Below, in pieces: positions 25,235 through 32,935 of a DNA stretch of 42,125 nt (the stretch's first letter is position 1; each line of letters begins with the position of its first letter). The notes beneath the pieces are model-generated. The model was given only the letters and a program-made list of their open reading frames with translations, did no database searches and was not told the DNA's origin. The stretch is from DATLXU01 sp035575515 (GTDB taxonomy: Bacteria > Acidobacteriota > Blastocatellia > UBA7656): positions 1 to 42,125 of the forward strand of contig DATLXU010000110.1 in the NCBI GenBank assembly GCA_035575515.1, in the 5' to 3' direction. The translations under genes were made by a program, and so were the position numbers.

Positions 25235-26245
25235 TTAAGCATTCGCTTCGTCAATCAATCGTCCCTGCTCGTCGAATTTCATTCCGAGATGCAGGCCCAT
25301 CGAAGCGAGAATCTCTTTGATCTCGTTCAATGATTTGCGCCCGAAATTTTTCGTCTTGAGCATTTCAGGCTCGGTCTTCTGCACAAGCTCGCGGATCGTG
25401 CGAATGTCGGCGTTCTTCAAACAGTTGTAAGAGCGCACCGATAGCTCAAGCTCGTCAACCGAGCGGTCCAGATTCTCGTTGAACGTCATGCGGCCCGCCT
25501 CTTCAGCATCGGCCTCGGCCAGTTCAGGCTCTTCCTCGAAGTTGATGAATATCTGCATATGGTCTTTGATCAACTTCGCGGCAAGCCCGATCGAATTTTC
25601 AGGCTTGACCGAGCCGTTCGTCCAGACTTCGAGAGTCAGCTTGTCATAGTCTGTGTCTTGTCCGAGGCGCGCGGCCTCGACAGTGTAGTTGACTTTCTTG
25701 ACTGGCGAGTGGACCGAGTCAATCGGAATGTAGCCGACTGCAAGGTCTTCATCAAAATTGCGCTCGGCAGAGACGTATCCGCGCCCGCGCTTGAGCCGCA
25801 TCTCGATTACGAGCGAGCCGCCTTCCGAAACAGTTGCGATGTGGACGTTCGGATCGAGTATCTCGACATCCGCATCGGTTTCGATTTCGCCTGACAGCAT
25901 CTCGCCCGGCACGGTCCGTTCGACTCGCAGAGTCTTCGGTCCCATGCCGTGCAGCCTGAATGGAATACGCTTGAGATTGAGAATGATGTCCGTCGCATCT
26001 TCGACAACGCCGGGTATTGAAGAGAACTCGTGCAGCACGCCTTCGATCTTTACAGCAGTGATGGCCGCGCCTTCGATTGATGACAACAGCGCGCGGCGAA
26101 GGCAATTTCCGATTGTCGTGCCGAAGCCGCGCTCGAACGGTTGGGCGTAGAATTTGCCGTAGCGGCTCGTGAGTGTTTCAGTTTCGCAAGCGAGGCGTTT
26201 CGGCTTTTGAAAGCCGATCATGAATTGGGTTTCAGTTCCGTTCAT
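25235..26245 (-). CDS. rpoA: DNA-directed RNA polymerase alpha subunit
   Basis: 336 residues. The alpha-NTD (1 to about 235) has the assembly motifs E-P-F-E-R-G-F-G-T-T-I-G-N-C-L-R-R-A-L-L-S-S, V-L-H-E-F-S and G-Y-I-P-I-D. A short acidic linker (E-E-P-E-L-A-E-A-D-A-E-E-A) leads to the alpha-CTD with L-D-R-S-V-D-E-L-E-L-S-V-R-S-Y-N-C-L-K and K-N-F-G-R-K-S-L-N-E-I-K-E. This is the alpha operon position rpsM-rpsK-rpsD-rpoA-rplQ. ATG 26245 has GAGAGGA upstream. Confidence 0.97.
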   Translation of the reverse strand: MNGTETQFMIGFQKPKRLACETETLTSRYGKFYAQPFERGFGTTIGNCLRRALLSSIEGAAITAVKIEGVLHEFSSIPGVVEDATDIILNLKRIPFRLHGMGPKTLRVERTVPGEMLSGEIETDADVEILDPNVHIATVSEGGSLVIEMRLKRGRGYVSAERNFDEDLAVGYIPIDSVHSPVKKVNYTVEAARLGQDTDYDKLTLEVWTNGSVKPENSIGLAAKLIKDHMQIFINFEEEPELAEADAEEAGRMTFNENLDRSVDELELSVRSYNCLKNADIRTIRELVQKTEPEMLKTKNFGRKSLNEIKEILASMGLHLGMKFDEQGRLIDEANA

Positions 26246-26265
26246 TGCTTCCTCTCAAATGAAGA

Positions 26266-26352
26266 GGTCAGTGGTCGGTGGTCAGTGGTGTCAGTGGTCA
26301 GTTGTGAACTTTTAGCGTTCTAACTGACCACTGACCACTGACCACTGACCAT
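26266..26352. repeat. TGGTCAG heptad inverted repeat between rpsD and rpoA
   Basis: Left arm 26266-26302 carries repeated GGTCAGT/GGTCGGT units. Right arm 26321-26352 carries ACTGACC units in perfect tandem. It is a potential stem of about 30 bp with an AT-rich loop. Confidence 0.85.
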
Positions 26353-26360
26353 TGCCTTCA

Positions 26361-26999
26361 CTACTTCGAATAAAGCTCGACGATAAGCTGTTCGTTAATG
26401 TTCTGACCTATATCTTCGCGGCGCGGGAGAGCGATCACTCGGCCACTCATCTCGTCCTGTGAGACGACCTCAAGCCAGCCGGGACGCCCGCGACCCGATG
26501 CGGTTTGGAATGCGCTCTGGATGTGAATGTTCGAGCGACTGCCTTCGGTCACGGAGACCACGTCGCCGATCTTCACCTGAAAACTGGGTATGTCGACCTT
26601 GCGCCCATTGACGAGTATGTGGCCGTGATTGACAAGCTGCCGCGCCTGCGCGCGCGATGTTGCATAACCCAGGCGATAGACGACGTTATCTAAACGGCGC
26701 TCTAAAAGCGCGAGAAGGTTTTCGCCCGTCACGCCTTTCATTCGCGTGGCTCGCTCGAAGTAGAGCCGGAACTGGCGCTCCAGCATTCCGTATATTCGTT
26801 TCACTTTCTGCTTTTCGCGAAGCTGCTCGCCGTAGCCGATCAACTTCGCGCGGCGAACGTTGCGACCGTGCTGGCCGGGCGGCTGAGTGCCGCGCTTTTC
26901 AATTGGACAACTGGGCTTGTAACATCGCTCGCCCTTTAAGAACAACTTCATTCCTTCCCGGCGGCACAGTCGGCACACCGGACCACGATATCTAGCCAA
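26361..26999 (-). CDS. rpsD: 30S ribosomal protein S4 (zinc-type), TTG start
   Basis: 212 residues. The N-terminus carries a zinc motif: Cys9 and Cys12 in C-R-L-C-R-R-E-G, then Cys27 and Cys32 in R-C-Y-K-P-S-C-P. The S4 RNA-binding domain follows (R-L-D-N-V-V-Y-R-L-G-Y, H-G-H-I-L-V-N-G-R-K-V-D-I-P-S). The start is TTG at 26999 with a strong GGAGG upstream, unusual for a ribosomal gene and possibly a control point. S4 is a primary 16S rRNA binder and the autogenous repressor of its operon in E. coli and of its own gene in B. subtilis. A 272-base spacer separates it from rpsK. Confidence 0.96.
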   Translation of the reverse strand: MARYRGPVCRLCRREGMKLFLKGERCYKPSCPIEKRGTQPPGQHGRNVRRAKLIGYGEQLREKQKVKRIYGMLERQFRLYFERATRMKGVTGENLLALLERRLDNVVYRLGYATSRAQARQLVNHGHILVNGRKVDIPSFQVKIGDVVSVTEGSRSNIHIQSAFQTASGRGRPGWLEVVSQDEMSGRVIALPRREDIGQNINEQLIVELYSK

Positions 27000-27066
27000 T
27001 TTCTTTCCTCCATCTACCGCCCCTTTTCGATTTCAAACGGGATCGGCAAAAGTTTACAGACGGAAT

Positions 27067-27142
27067 TGGTTTCCGGTTTCTGGTCTCTAGTCTCTGGTTA
27101 TCGGGAAACCGAACCAGAGACTAGAAACGAGAAACTAGAAAC
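27067..27142. repeat. TTTCTGG/TCTCTAG heptad inverted repeat between rpsK and rpsD
   Basis: Left arm about 27067-27098 and right arm about 27104-27142. Units are GGTTTCC, GGTTTCT, GGTCTCT, AGTCTCT on one side and their complements on the other, with a very short loop. Confidence 0.8.
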
Positions 27143-27175
27143 CACTCATCGCCCTTCATCCTTTAAAACGCCGAT

Positions 27176-27235
27176 GAGCGGCTCGTGGCCGCGCGGCGAT
27201 TGAACCATCAAATAACGATGCGCATAGAGCCGCTC
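27176..27235. other. Hairpin in the long rpsK-rpsD spacer
   Basis: Arms GAGCGGCTC (27176-27184) and GAGCCGCTC (27227-27235) are perfectly complementary around a 42-base loop. No gene is supportable in 27143-27271. It is a candidate S4-responsive leader element, from context only. Confidence 0.35.
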
Positions 27236-27271
27236 TGTCGGAACGCCTCTCAACCGCGCACATCTGAATCA

Positions 27272-27679
27272 TTAAACTCTGCGCCGTTTTGGCGGGCGGC
27301 AGCCGTTGTGCGGGATGGGCGTCACATCACGGATGAGGCGAACCTCGATCCCTGCGGATTGAATCGCCCGCACAGCCGATTCGCGCCCCGAACCCGGTCC
27401 CTTCACGCGGACTTCGCATGATTGCATCCCGACATCGCGAGCCGCCTGAGCTGCGCGCGAAGCCGCTTGCTGAGCCGCAAACGGAGTTCCTTTGCGCGAG
27501 CCGTGAAAGCCCAGCGCGCCAGCCGATGACTGGCTAATGAGGTTCCCTTCAAGGTCTGTGATCGAGACCAGCGTGTTGTTGAAGCTGGCCTGAATGTGAA
27601 CGATGCCCTGCGGCACCATGCGCCGTTCTTTGCGCTTGAATGTTTTCTTCTTGCCGCCTTTTGTTTGTGCTTTTGCCAT
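27272..27679 (-). CDS. rpsK: 30S ribosomal protein S11
   Basis: 135 residues. It shows the S11 signature V-H-I-Q-A-S-F-N-N-T-L-V-S-I-T-D, S-A-G-A-L-G-F-H-G-S-R-K-G-T-P-F-A-A-Q and the basic C-terminus P-I-P-H-N-G-C-R-P-P-K-R-R-R-V, here with the common R-R-V end. It binds the 16S platform. It lies downstream of rpsM after a hairpin-bearing spacer. Confidence 0.97.
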   Translation of the reverse strand: MAKAQTKGGKKKTFKRKERRMVPQGIVHIQASFNNTLVSITDLEGNLISQSSAGALGFHGSRKGTPFAAQQAASRAAQAARDVGMQSCEVRVKGPGSGRESAVRAIQSAGIEVRLIRDVTPIPHNGCRPPKRRRV

Positions 27680-27686
27680 AATAACT

Positions 27687-27760
27687 CAGTGGTCGGTGGT
27701 CAGAGGTCGGCGGTCAGGGGGATTCTTTGACTGTTCCCTGACTCCCGACCCCCGACCACT
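27687..27760. repeat. GGTCGGT/GGTCAGG heptad inverted repeat between rpsM and rpsK
   Basis: Left arm 27687-27720 is tandem GGTCNGN units. Right arm about 27735-27760 is CTGACTC, CCGACCC, CCGACCA. Confidence 0.8.
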
Positions 27761-27765
27761 GCTAA

Positions 27766-28149
27766 TTACTTCTTGCCTGGCGCCTTCTTCTTGGCGATTG
27801 TCGCGCGGCGCGGTCCCTTGCGCGTGCGCGCGTTAGTGTGAGTGCGTTGCCCGCGAACCGGCAGCCCGCGACGATGACGAAGCCCGCGATAGCAGCCGAT
27901 GTCCATCAGCCGCTTGATGTTCATCTGGACCTCTTTGCGGAGGTCGCCCTCGACCATGCCCTGCTGGTCAATAACCGTGCGGATGCGGTTTATTTCGTCT
28001 TCGCTCAACTCGCGAATGCGCTTGTCAACGCTGATTCCGGCTTCAGCCAGAATCTGATTAGCGCGCGAGCGCCCGATGCCATAAATGTATGTCAGACCAA
28101 TTTCGGCTCTCTTGTTCGCCGGAAGGTCCACACCTGCTATACGTGCCAT
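27766..28149 (-). CDS. rpsM: 30S ribosomal protein S13
   Basis: 127 residues from ATG 28149, behind GGAGGAGTG. The preceding in-frame GTG overlaps the ribosome site and is not used. Motifs are M-A-R-I-A-G-V-D-L-P, I-Y-G-I-G-R-S-R-A, G-L-R-H-R-R-G-L-P-V-R-G-Q-R-T-H-T-N-A-R-T-R-K-G and a Lys-rich end. It contacts the subunit bridge and P-site tRNA. Confidence 0.97.
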   Translation of the reverse strand: MARIAGVDLPANKRAEIGLTYIYGIGRSRANQILAEAGISVDKRIRELSEDEINRIRTVIDQQGMVEGDLRKEVQMNIKRLMDIGCYRGLRHRRGLPVRGQRTHTNARTRKGPRRATIAKKKAPGKK

Positions 28150-28191
28150 CACTCCTCCAGATGACGCTGGCGCGAAGCCTGCGTCACGTAA

Positions 28192-28305
28192 CTATCCCTG
28201 TCTCTGCTTATGCTTCGGATTCGTGCAGATCACCCGCACCACGCCCCTGCGGTGAATGATCTTGCAGTTATCGCACATCTTTTTTACTGATGCCCTGACT
28301 TTCAT
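28192..28305 (-). CDS. rpmJ: 50S ribosomal protein L36 (zinc-type)
   Basis: 37 residues: MKVRASVKKMCDNCKIIHRR at the N-terminus, then G-V-V-R-V-I-C-T-N-P-K-H-K-Q-R-Q-G. The zinc set Cys11, Cys14, Cys27 and His32 is complete. GGAGT lies upstream of ATG 28305. It lies between map and rpsM, the normal place, but infA, which usually sits between map and rpmJ, is absent. Confidence 0.96.
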   Translation of the reverse strand: MKVRASVKKMCDNCKIIHRRGVVRVICTNPKHKQRQG

Positions 28306-28417
28306 TTTCTACTCCTGCTTCACGTGATGCGTGCGCTCTATCAAGAAAATCTCGTGCACAAGAAACGACTATTTTAACATTCGTTATCGTTGCTTGCAAC
28401 CTGCGCGCGGCAACGCG

Positions 28418-29179
28418 TTATTCCTGATTGCCGTTGAGCGCAGTCAGTATCTGTGGCCCGTCGCTTGTTATCGCCACCGTGTGCTCGAAATGGGCTGATG
28501 GCTTGCCGTCCATCGTTATCACCGTCCATCCGTCCGAAAGCACTTTCACGTCGTGGCGACCGAGATTCACCATAGGTTCAATTGCAAGCACCCATCCTTC
28601 GCGCAAAATGGGACCGGTTCCCGGCTTTCCATAATTTGGAACCTGCGGCTCCTCGTGCATCGCGCGTCCTATGCCGTGCCCGCAATAGTTCTGCACAACC
28701 GAGTAGCCAAGCGGCTCAACATACGACTGCACTGCGTTGCACACATCACCGAGCCGATTGCCGACGTAGCATTTCTCAATCGCTCGAAAGAGCGACTCGC
28801 GCGTCGCTTCCATCAGCCGCTTCACTTCGTCGCTCACGCGGCCAACCGCAACCGTGATGGCTGAATCCCCAACGTAGCCCTGATAAGTCGCGCCGCAGTC
28901 TATGCCGATGATGTCGCCTTCGCGCAGCTTGCGCTTGCTCGGTATCCCGTGCACGACCTCGTCATTGATCGAGGCGCAAATCGAAGCCGGGTAGCCGTGA
29001 TAGCCTTTGAATGTCGGGTACGCTCCCGCTTCGCGAATCATCCGCTCGGCCTCGTGGTCGAGGTCGCGCGTCGTTATGCCCGGCTGTACCATCTCCGAAA
29101 GATGCTTGAGCACGCGCGCGACTATCTGGCCCGCCTGCCGCATCTTCTCAATTTCGGATTTGGACTTGCGAATGATCAT
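28418..29179 (-). CDS. map: Type I methionine aminopeptidase
   Basis: 253 residues. The metal ligands fit the family pattern: D in I-G-I-D-C-G-A, D in G-D-S-A-I-T-V, H in G-H-G-I-G-R-A-M-H-E-E-P, E in A-I-E-P-M-V-N, and E in F-E-H-T-V-A-I. The substrate-side His (Y-H-G-Y-P-A-S-I-C-A-S) is present. It removes the initiator Met from nascent proteins. No N-terminal zinc extension. It lies after adk, as in many spc operons. Confidence 0.96.
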   Translation of the reverse strand: MIIRKSKSEIEKMRQAGQIVARVLKHLSEMVQPGITTRDLDHEAERMIREAGAYPTFKGYHGYPASICASINDEVVHGIPSKRKLREGDIIGIDCGATYQGYVGDSAITVAVGRVSDEVKRLMEATRESLFRAIEKCYVGNRLGDVCNAVQSYVEPLGYSVVQNYCGHGIGRAMHEEPQVPNYGKPGTGPILREGWVLAIEPMVNLGRHDVKVLSDGWTVITMDGKPSAHFEHTVAITSDGPQILTALNGNQE

Positions 29180-29183
29180 AAAA

Positions 29184-29250
29184 ACGAATAATGAATAACG
29201 AACAGAATATATATTCTTAATTCATCATTCATCGCTCATCCTTCATCGTT
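29184..29250. repeat. AT-rich heptad inverted repeat between adk and map
   Basis: The left arm is GAATAAT-GAATAAC-GAAC (about 29185-29203). The right arm is TTCATCA-TTCATCG-CTCATCC-TTCATCG (29221-29248). Pairing is imperfect but the seven-base phase is clear on both sides. Confidence 0.65.
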
Positions 29251-29921
29251 TTATGTCCGCCTTCTATCGCGGATTCTTTTTTCACAATCGCTGCGATCCG
29301 GTCGAAGACCTCTTCGGGCGCGCCAGTGCCTTCAACTCTGTAAAGCCTGCCCGAATCAGAGTAATAATCCAGCAGCGGGCGCGTCTTCTCGTCGTAGAGC
29401 GCGAGCCGCTGCCTGATAGCATCTTCATTGTCATCCGAGCGCCGCATCAGCGGCTGGCTGTCCAGGTCGCAAACGCTGTCGGACTTGGGCGGCTTGAAAT
29501 AAATATTATAAATCGCGCCACAGGCCGCGCATGTAAGACGACCCGTTAACCGCTTCAGCAATAGCTCGCGCGGGACGGCAATCTCCACGACCGTGATGCG
29601 GTGTCCCTGCGCTTGAGCTATGCGCTCAAGCAATCGCGCTTGAGGGAGCGTTCGCGGGAATCCGTCAAGTATGCACCCGCCGTTGCAATCGCCGCGCGCC
29701 AAGCGCTCGTTCACAACCTCTGCGAGTATGTCGTCGGAGACCAGTTGTCCCGATGTCAGCACATCTCGAACTTGATGGCCTAGAGCGGTGTCGGTCGTGG
29801 CGATCTCGCGCAGGATGTCGCCTGTCGCCACGATTGGCACTCTCAAGCGTTCGGCGAGCATCTGCGCCTGCGTACCTTTGCCCGCGCCCTGCGCTCCCAT
29901 CAAGACGAAGATGTTTGACAT
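29229..29921 (-). CDS. adk: Adenylate kinase (zinc-type LID)
   Basis: 230 residues from ATG 29921. The upstream in-frame extension overlaps secY and is rejected. The P-loop is G-A-Q-G-A-G-K-G-T-Q (9-18), with D-G-F-P-R-T and a LID domain carrying C-x2-C and C-x2-D (C-A-A-C and C-D-L-D), the structural zinc form. The P-loop has Gln where most have Pro (G-P-P-G-A-G-K or G-A-P-G). The usual R-x-D-D-N-E region is present. It lies six bases after the secY stop. A C-terminal tail, E-G-G-H-K-T-M-K-D-E-R, is longer than usual. Confidence 0.95.
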   Translation of the reverse strand: MSNIFVLMGAQGAGKGTQAQMLAERLRVPIVATGDILREIATTDTALGHQVRDVLTSGQLVSDDILAEVVNERLARGDCNGGCILDGFPRTLPQARLLERIAQAQGHRITVVEIAVPRELLLKRLTGRLTCAACGAIYNIYFKPPKSDSVCDLDSQPLMRRSDDNEDAIRQRLALYDEKTRPLLDYYSDSGRLYRVEGTGAPEEVFDRIAAIVKKESAIEGGHKTMKDER

Positions 29922-29926
29922 AAAAA

Positions 29927-31378
29927 TTAATAGCTGCGGCGACCGCGCAGGCGACGACCGCGCGGGCCTAAGAACCCATCGTAGTGTCGCATAATTAGCT
30001 GCGACTCTATCTGGTTCATCGTGTCCATCGCAACGCCAATCACGATCAGAAGGCTGGTGCCGCCGAAGTAGAAGTTCACGTTCAAGCCCGTCGTTATCCA
30101 CTCGGTCAGCGGGTTGCCGCGAAGCAGGTTGTCAATCGAAGGCCCAATCCAAGGCAGGTACTGGAATTTGAAACCCGACAGCATGAACTGCGGCAGCAGC
30201 GCGACCAGCGCGAGGTAAACCGCGCCGACAGTCGTCAGTCGCGTAAGTATCTCGTTCAGATAATCGGCGGTGCGCTTGCCCGGTCGGATGCCGGGAATGA
30301 ACGCGCCGTTCTTGCGCAGGTTGTTTGCGACTTCGTCCGTGTTGAAGATGATCGAGACGTAGAAGAACGTGAAGAATATTATCGCCGCAGCATAAATCAA
30401 ATAATGCAGCGGATGTCCCATCCCGCCCATTTCAGTCGCAAGCCGCGCAATCCACCCGCGCCAGCCTTCCTCGTTCGTGTTCGTCCCCATAAATCCGAGT
30501 ATCGTTTGCGGGAAAGCCAGAATCGAAGAAGCGAATATGACGGGGATGACGCCGCCCATGTTGACCTTCAAGGGCATGTGCGTCTGCTGTTGCGGCACCG
30601 ACTGGCGACCGACCATGCGGCGGGCGTGATTGATTGAGATTTTACGGAAGCCGCGCTCGACAAACACAATCGCCGCAATTACGAGAATCATCGCCACGAT
30701 GAGCAAAACGATTCCGAGCGCAGTCGCGGTGCTTCCGCCCATCAGCCTGTCATAAATAGTTTGAATGCCTGAAGGGAGCCTCAGCACGATGCCTGCAAAT
30801 ATTATCAAGCTGATGCCGTTGCCGACGCCGCGCTCGGTTATCTGCTCGCCCAGCCACATTATGAAAGTCGTTCCCGTTGCGAGCGTCAGCATCGTCATCG
30901 CGATGAATCCCGCGCCCGGATGCGGAACGAGCGCGCCCGTTTCCGGCACTTGATTCTGCAACCAGTAGGCGATGCCGAACGATTGAACGGCGCAAAGCAC
31001 GACCGTCAGGTAGCGCGTGTACTGATTGATCTTGCGCCGGCCAAGCTCGCCTTCTTCCTGGAGAGCCTTGAGCTTGGCGCTCACGACGGTCATCAACTGG
31101 AGTATGATCGAAGCTGTAATGTAGGGCGTTATTCCAAGCGCGAAGATCGAGACGACCTTGAAGTTACCGCCTGAAAACAGGTCCATCACGCCCGCAAGGC
31201 TCTGTTGCAGCGTTCCCGTATTCCACAGGTTTTCCAAAACTTGCGGGTCAATGCCGGGCGTGCGCACGTGCGAGCCTATGCGATAGATCGCAAGCATCCC
31301 GAGCGTGAACAGGACGCGTTTGCGAAGGTCGGGCACGGCAAAAACATTGCGAATACTATTAATGAAATTCTCGATCAT
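29927..31378 (-). CDS. secY: Preprotein translocase subunit SecY
   Basis: 483 residues with about ten transmembrane helices, the channel of the Sec translocon. Signatures: R-I-G-S-H-V-R-T-P-G-I at the N-terminus, the plug-helix region with L-F-S-G-G-N-F, G-I-T-P-Y-I-T-A-S-I-I-L-Q-L, a cytosolic loop R-K-I-N-Q-Y-T-R-Y, and F-I-P-G-I-R-P-G. It is about 40 residues longer than the E. coli form, partly from a periplasmic insertion (M-G-T-N-T-N-E-E-G-W-R-G-W) near the middle and a longer loop near the end. It follows rplO. Confidence 0.96.
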   Translation of the reverse strand: MIENFINSIRNVFAVPDLRKRVLFTLGMLAIYRIGSHVRTPGIDPQVLENLWNTGTLQQSLAGVMDLFSGGNFKVVSIFALGITPYITASIILQLMTVVSAKLKALQEEGELGRRKINQYTRYLTVVLCAVQSFGIAYWLQNQVPETGALVPHPGAGFIAMTMLTLATGTTFIMWLGEQITERGVGNGISLIIFAGIVLRLPSGIQTIYDRLMGGSTATALGIVLLIVAMILVIAAIVFVERGFRKISINHARRMVGRQSVPQQQTHMPLKVNMGGVIPVIFASSILAFPQTILGFMGTNTNEEGWRGWIARLATEMGGMGHPLHYLIYAAAIIFFTFFYVSIIFNTDEVANNLRKNGAFIPGIRPGKRTADYLNEILTRLTTVGAVYLALVALLPQFMLSGFKFQYLPWIGPSIDNLLRGNPLTEWITTGLNVNFYFGGTSLLIVIGVAMDTMNQIESQLIMRHYDGFLGPRGRRLRGRRSY

Positions 31379-31403
31379 CAGCTTGGACCCTTTACTGCTT
31401 TAA

Positions 31404-31491
31404 GAATGAAAAGTGAATGGTGAAAATGAAAAGTGGCGAGAAAGAGAATTTCCGCCCGCTTTTAACATTTCATTATTCACTTTTTATTTTT
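31404..31491. repeat. AT-rich inverted repeat between rplO and secY
   Basis: Left arm about 31404-31438 (ATGAAAAGTG units) and right arm about 31459-31491 (CATTTCATTATTCAC). The pairing is looser than in the GC-richer spacers. Confidence 0.6.
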
Positions 31492-31496
31492 CTACT

Positions 31497-31997
31497 TTAC
31501 TCGTTTGGTTGAGCCTCAGCCGATTGAGCGGCTCCGACAACAAGGTTCGCCTTGCCGCCTGCGGCTTCAATCTTCTGCTTCGCGCCGTTCGTGAAGCGAT
31601 GCGCTGTGACGTTGAGCGCCTTCGTCAGCTCGCCGCCGCCCAACACAACCACCCCATCGTAGCGCGCCAGATGGCTCCTCTTAATCATACCACGCTCGGC
31701 CATAAGCTCAGGCGTGATCTTGTCGGCGGCCTCAAATCTCTTTTCGAGATCGCTCAGCTTGACTTCGATCCATTGTTTCTTGAAGGTGTTCGTAAAGCCG
31801 CGCTTCGGCAGCCTGCGCTGCAAGGGCATCTGCCCGCCTTCAAACCCCGCGCGACCCGAATAACCTGAGCGCGATTTCTGACCCTTGTGGCCGCGCCCGG
31901 AGGTCTTTCCGAGACCGGAGCCGGGACCGCGCCCCACACGCTTCTTATCTTTGTTTGCGCCCTTTGGCGCTCCGATGTTGTGTATGCCTAACGCCAT
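31497..31997 (-). CDS. rplO: 50S ribosomal protein L15
   Basis: 166 residues from ATG 31997. The upstream in-frame Met lies in the repeat and is rejected. It has the R-V-G-R-G-P-G-S-G-L-G-K-T-S-G-R-G-H-K-G-Q-K-S-R-S-G motif, G-G-Q-M-P-L-Q-R-R-L-P-K-R-G-F and the central V-V-V-L-G-G-G-E-L-T-K. It is about 15 residues longer than usual, with an Ala/Glu-rich tail. Confidence 0.96.
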   Translation of the reverse strand: MALGIHNIGAPKGANKDKKRVGRGPGSGLGKTSGRGHKGQKSRSGYSGRAGFEGGQMPLQRRLPKRGFTNTFKKQWIEVKLSDLEKRFEAADKITPELMAERGMIKRSHLARYDGVVVLGGGELTKALNVTAHRFTNGAKQKIEAAGGKANLVVGAAQSAEAQPNE

Positions 31998-32009
31998 TGA
32001 TTTGCTCCG

Positions 32010-32089
32010 GGTGTCCGGTATCGGGTGTCGGCGATTCATAATTTCAAATCTGAAATCTCAAATCCCCCCGACACCCGATACCGGACACC
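32010..32089. repeat. Perfect 22-bp inverted repeat between rpmD and rplO
   Basis: Arms 32010-32031 and 32068-32089 are exactly complementary over 22 bases, built of GGTGTCC/GGTATCG/GGTGTCG heptads. The 36-base loop contains a second palindrome, ATTTCAAATCTGAAAT. Confidence 0.9.
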
Positions 32090-32286
32090 TATTCAATAAT
32101 TCTCAACAGGTGCGGAATCTTCTCGACCATCCCGCGCATTGAAGCAGTGTTGGGCCGCTCAACTATTTGATTGAGCTTCGTAAAACCGAGACTGCGCACG
32201 ATCTCTTTGTGCTTCTTCGGCGCGCCGATAGTCGAGCGATACCACTGAATCTTTATCCTGCCCGCTTCCGTGTTCGAGCTTGTCAT
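32089..32286 (-). CDS. rpmD: 50S ribosomal protein L30
   Basis: 65 residues from ATG 32286, with GGGAG nine bases upstream. The pattern I-K-I-Q-W-Y-R-S-T-I-G, K-E-I-V-R-S-L-G-F and R-P-N-T-A-S-M-R-G-M-V-E-K-I-P-H-L-L fits L30. Its stop codon touches the inverted repeat of the next spacer. It is the smallest member of the spc segment. Confidence 0.94.
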   Translation of the reverse strand: MTSSNTEAGRIKIQWYRSTIGAPKKHKEIVRSLGFTKLNQIVERPNTASMRGMVEKIPHLLRIIE

Positions 32287-32307
32287 CGTCAAAACTCCCA
32301 TCTTTGG

Positions 32308-32425
32308 AAGGATGAAGGCTGAGGGATGAAGGATGAAAAAGATTTACCGAATTGCCCATTTCAAATTTGAAATCGCAAATTTCAAATCCTTTTCATCCCT
32401 CATCCTTCATCCCTCAGCCTTTCAT
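32308..32425. repeat. GGATGAA heptad inverted repeat between rpsE and rpmD
   Basis: Left arm 32308-32340 (GGATGAA, GGCTGAG, GGATGAA, GGATGAA) and right arm 32389-32425 (TTCATCC, CTCATCC, TTCATCC, CTCAGCC). The loop holds an ATTTCAAATTTGAAAT palindrome like that in the rpmD/rplO spacer. Confidence 0.85.
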
Positions 32426-32928
32426 CATGCCGTTTGGGCTTCCTCAGTCACCTGCCTGCGCAGCCGCGCAACAGTCGCAGGGTCTTTCAGCCCTTTCAAC
32501 CCTTCAAAGGTCGCTCTCACAACGTTATGAGGATTCGATGTGCCGATTGATTTTGTAACCACGTCGCGCACGCCTACAAGCTGCATAATCGCGCGAACCG
32601 CGCCGCCCGCGATGACGCCTTTGCCTTCGGGCGCAGGCTTCAACAACACGCGGCCCGAACCGTACACGCCCGTCACTTCGTGCGGGACGGTGTTGCCGTT
32701 TAGCGGCACGCGAATCAGATTCTTCTTCGCGGCCTCGATGCCTTTCTTTATCGCCAGCGGAACCTCGCGCGCTTTGCCTGAGCCGAAGCCAACAACGCCG
32801 TTCTCGTTTCCGACAACGACAAGTGCCGCAAACGACAGGTTCTTGCCGCCCTTGACGACCTTTGTCACGCGGTTGATTGATATGACCTGATCTTTGAGAT
32901 CAAAGCCTGATGCGTCTATTCTTTCCAT
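32425..32928 (-). CDS. rpsE: 30S ribosomal protein S5
   Basis: 167 residues from ATG 32928 (M-E-R-I-D-A-S-G). Family residues: V-V-K-G-G-K-N-L-S-F-A-A-L-V-V-V-G, G-F-G-S-G-K-A-R-E-V-P-L-A-I-K-K, V-L-L-K-P-A-P-E-G-K-G-V-I-A-G-G-A-V-R. An upstream in-frame Met overlaps rplR and is unlikely. It acts in decoding fidelity and mRNA entry. Confidence 0.96.
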   Translation of the reverse strand: MERIDASGFDLKDQVISINRVTKVVKGGKNLSFAALVVVGNENGVVGFGSGKAREVPLAIKKGIEAAKKNLIRVPLNGNTVPHEVTGVYGSGRVLLKPAPEGKGVIAGGAVRAIMQLVGVRDVVTKSIGTSNPHNVVRATFEGLKGLKDPATVARLRRQVTEEAQTA

Positions 32929-32935
32929 ACCGTTT

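Noticed and set aside
30000..30101. Longer adenylate kinase start inside secY
   Set aside because: The extra 60 residues are secY read in another frame. MSNIFVLMGAQGAGKG is the family start.
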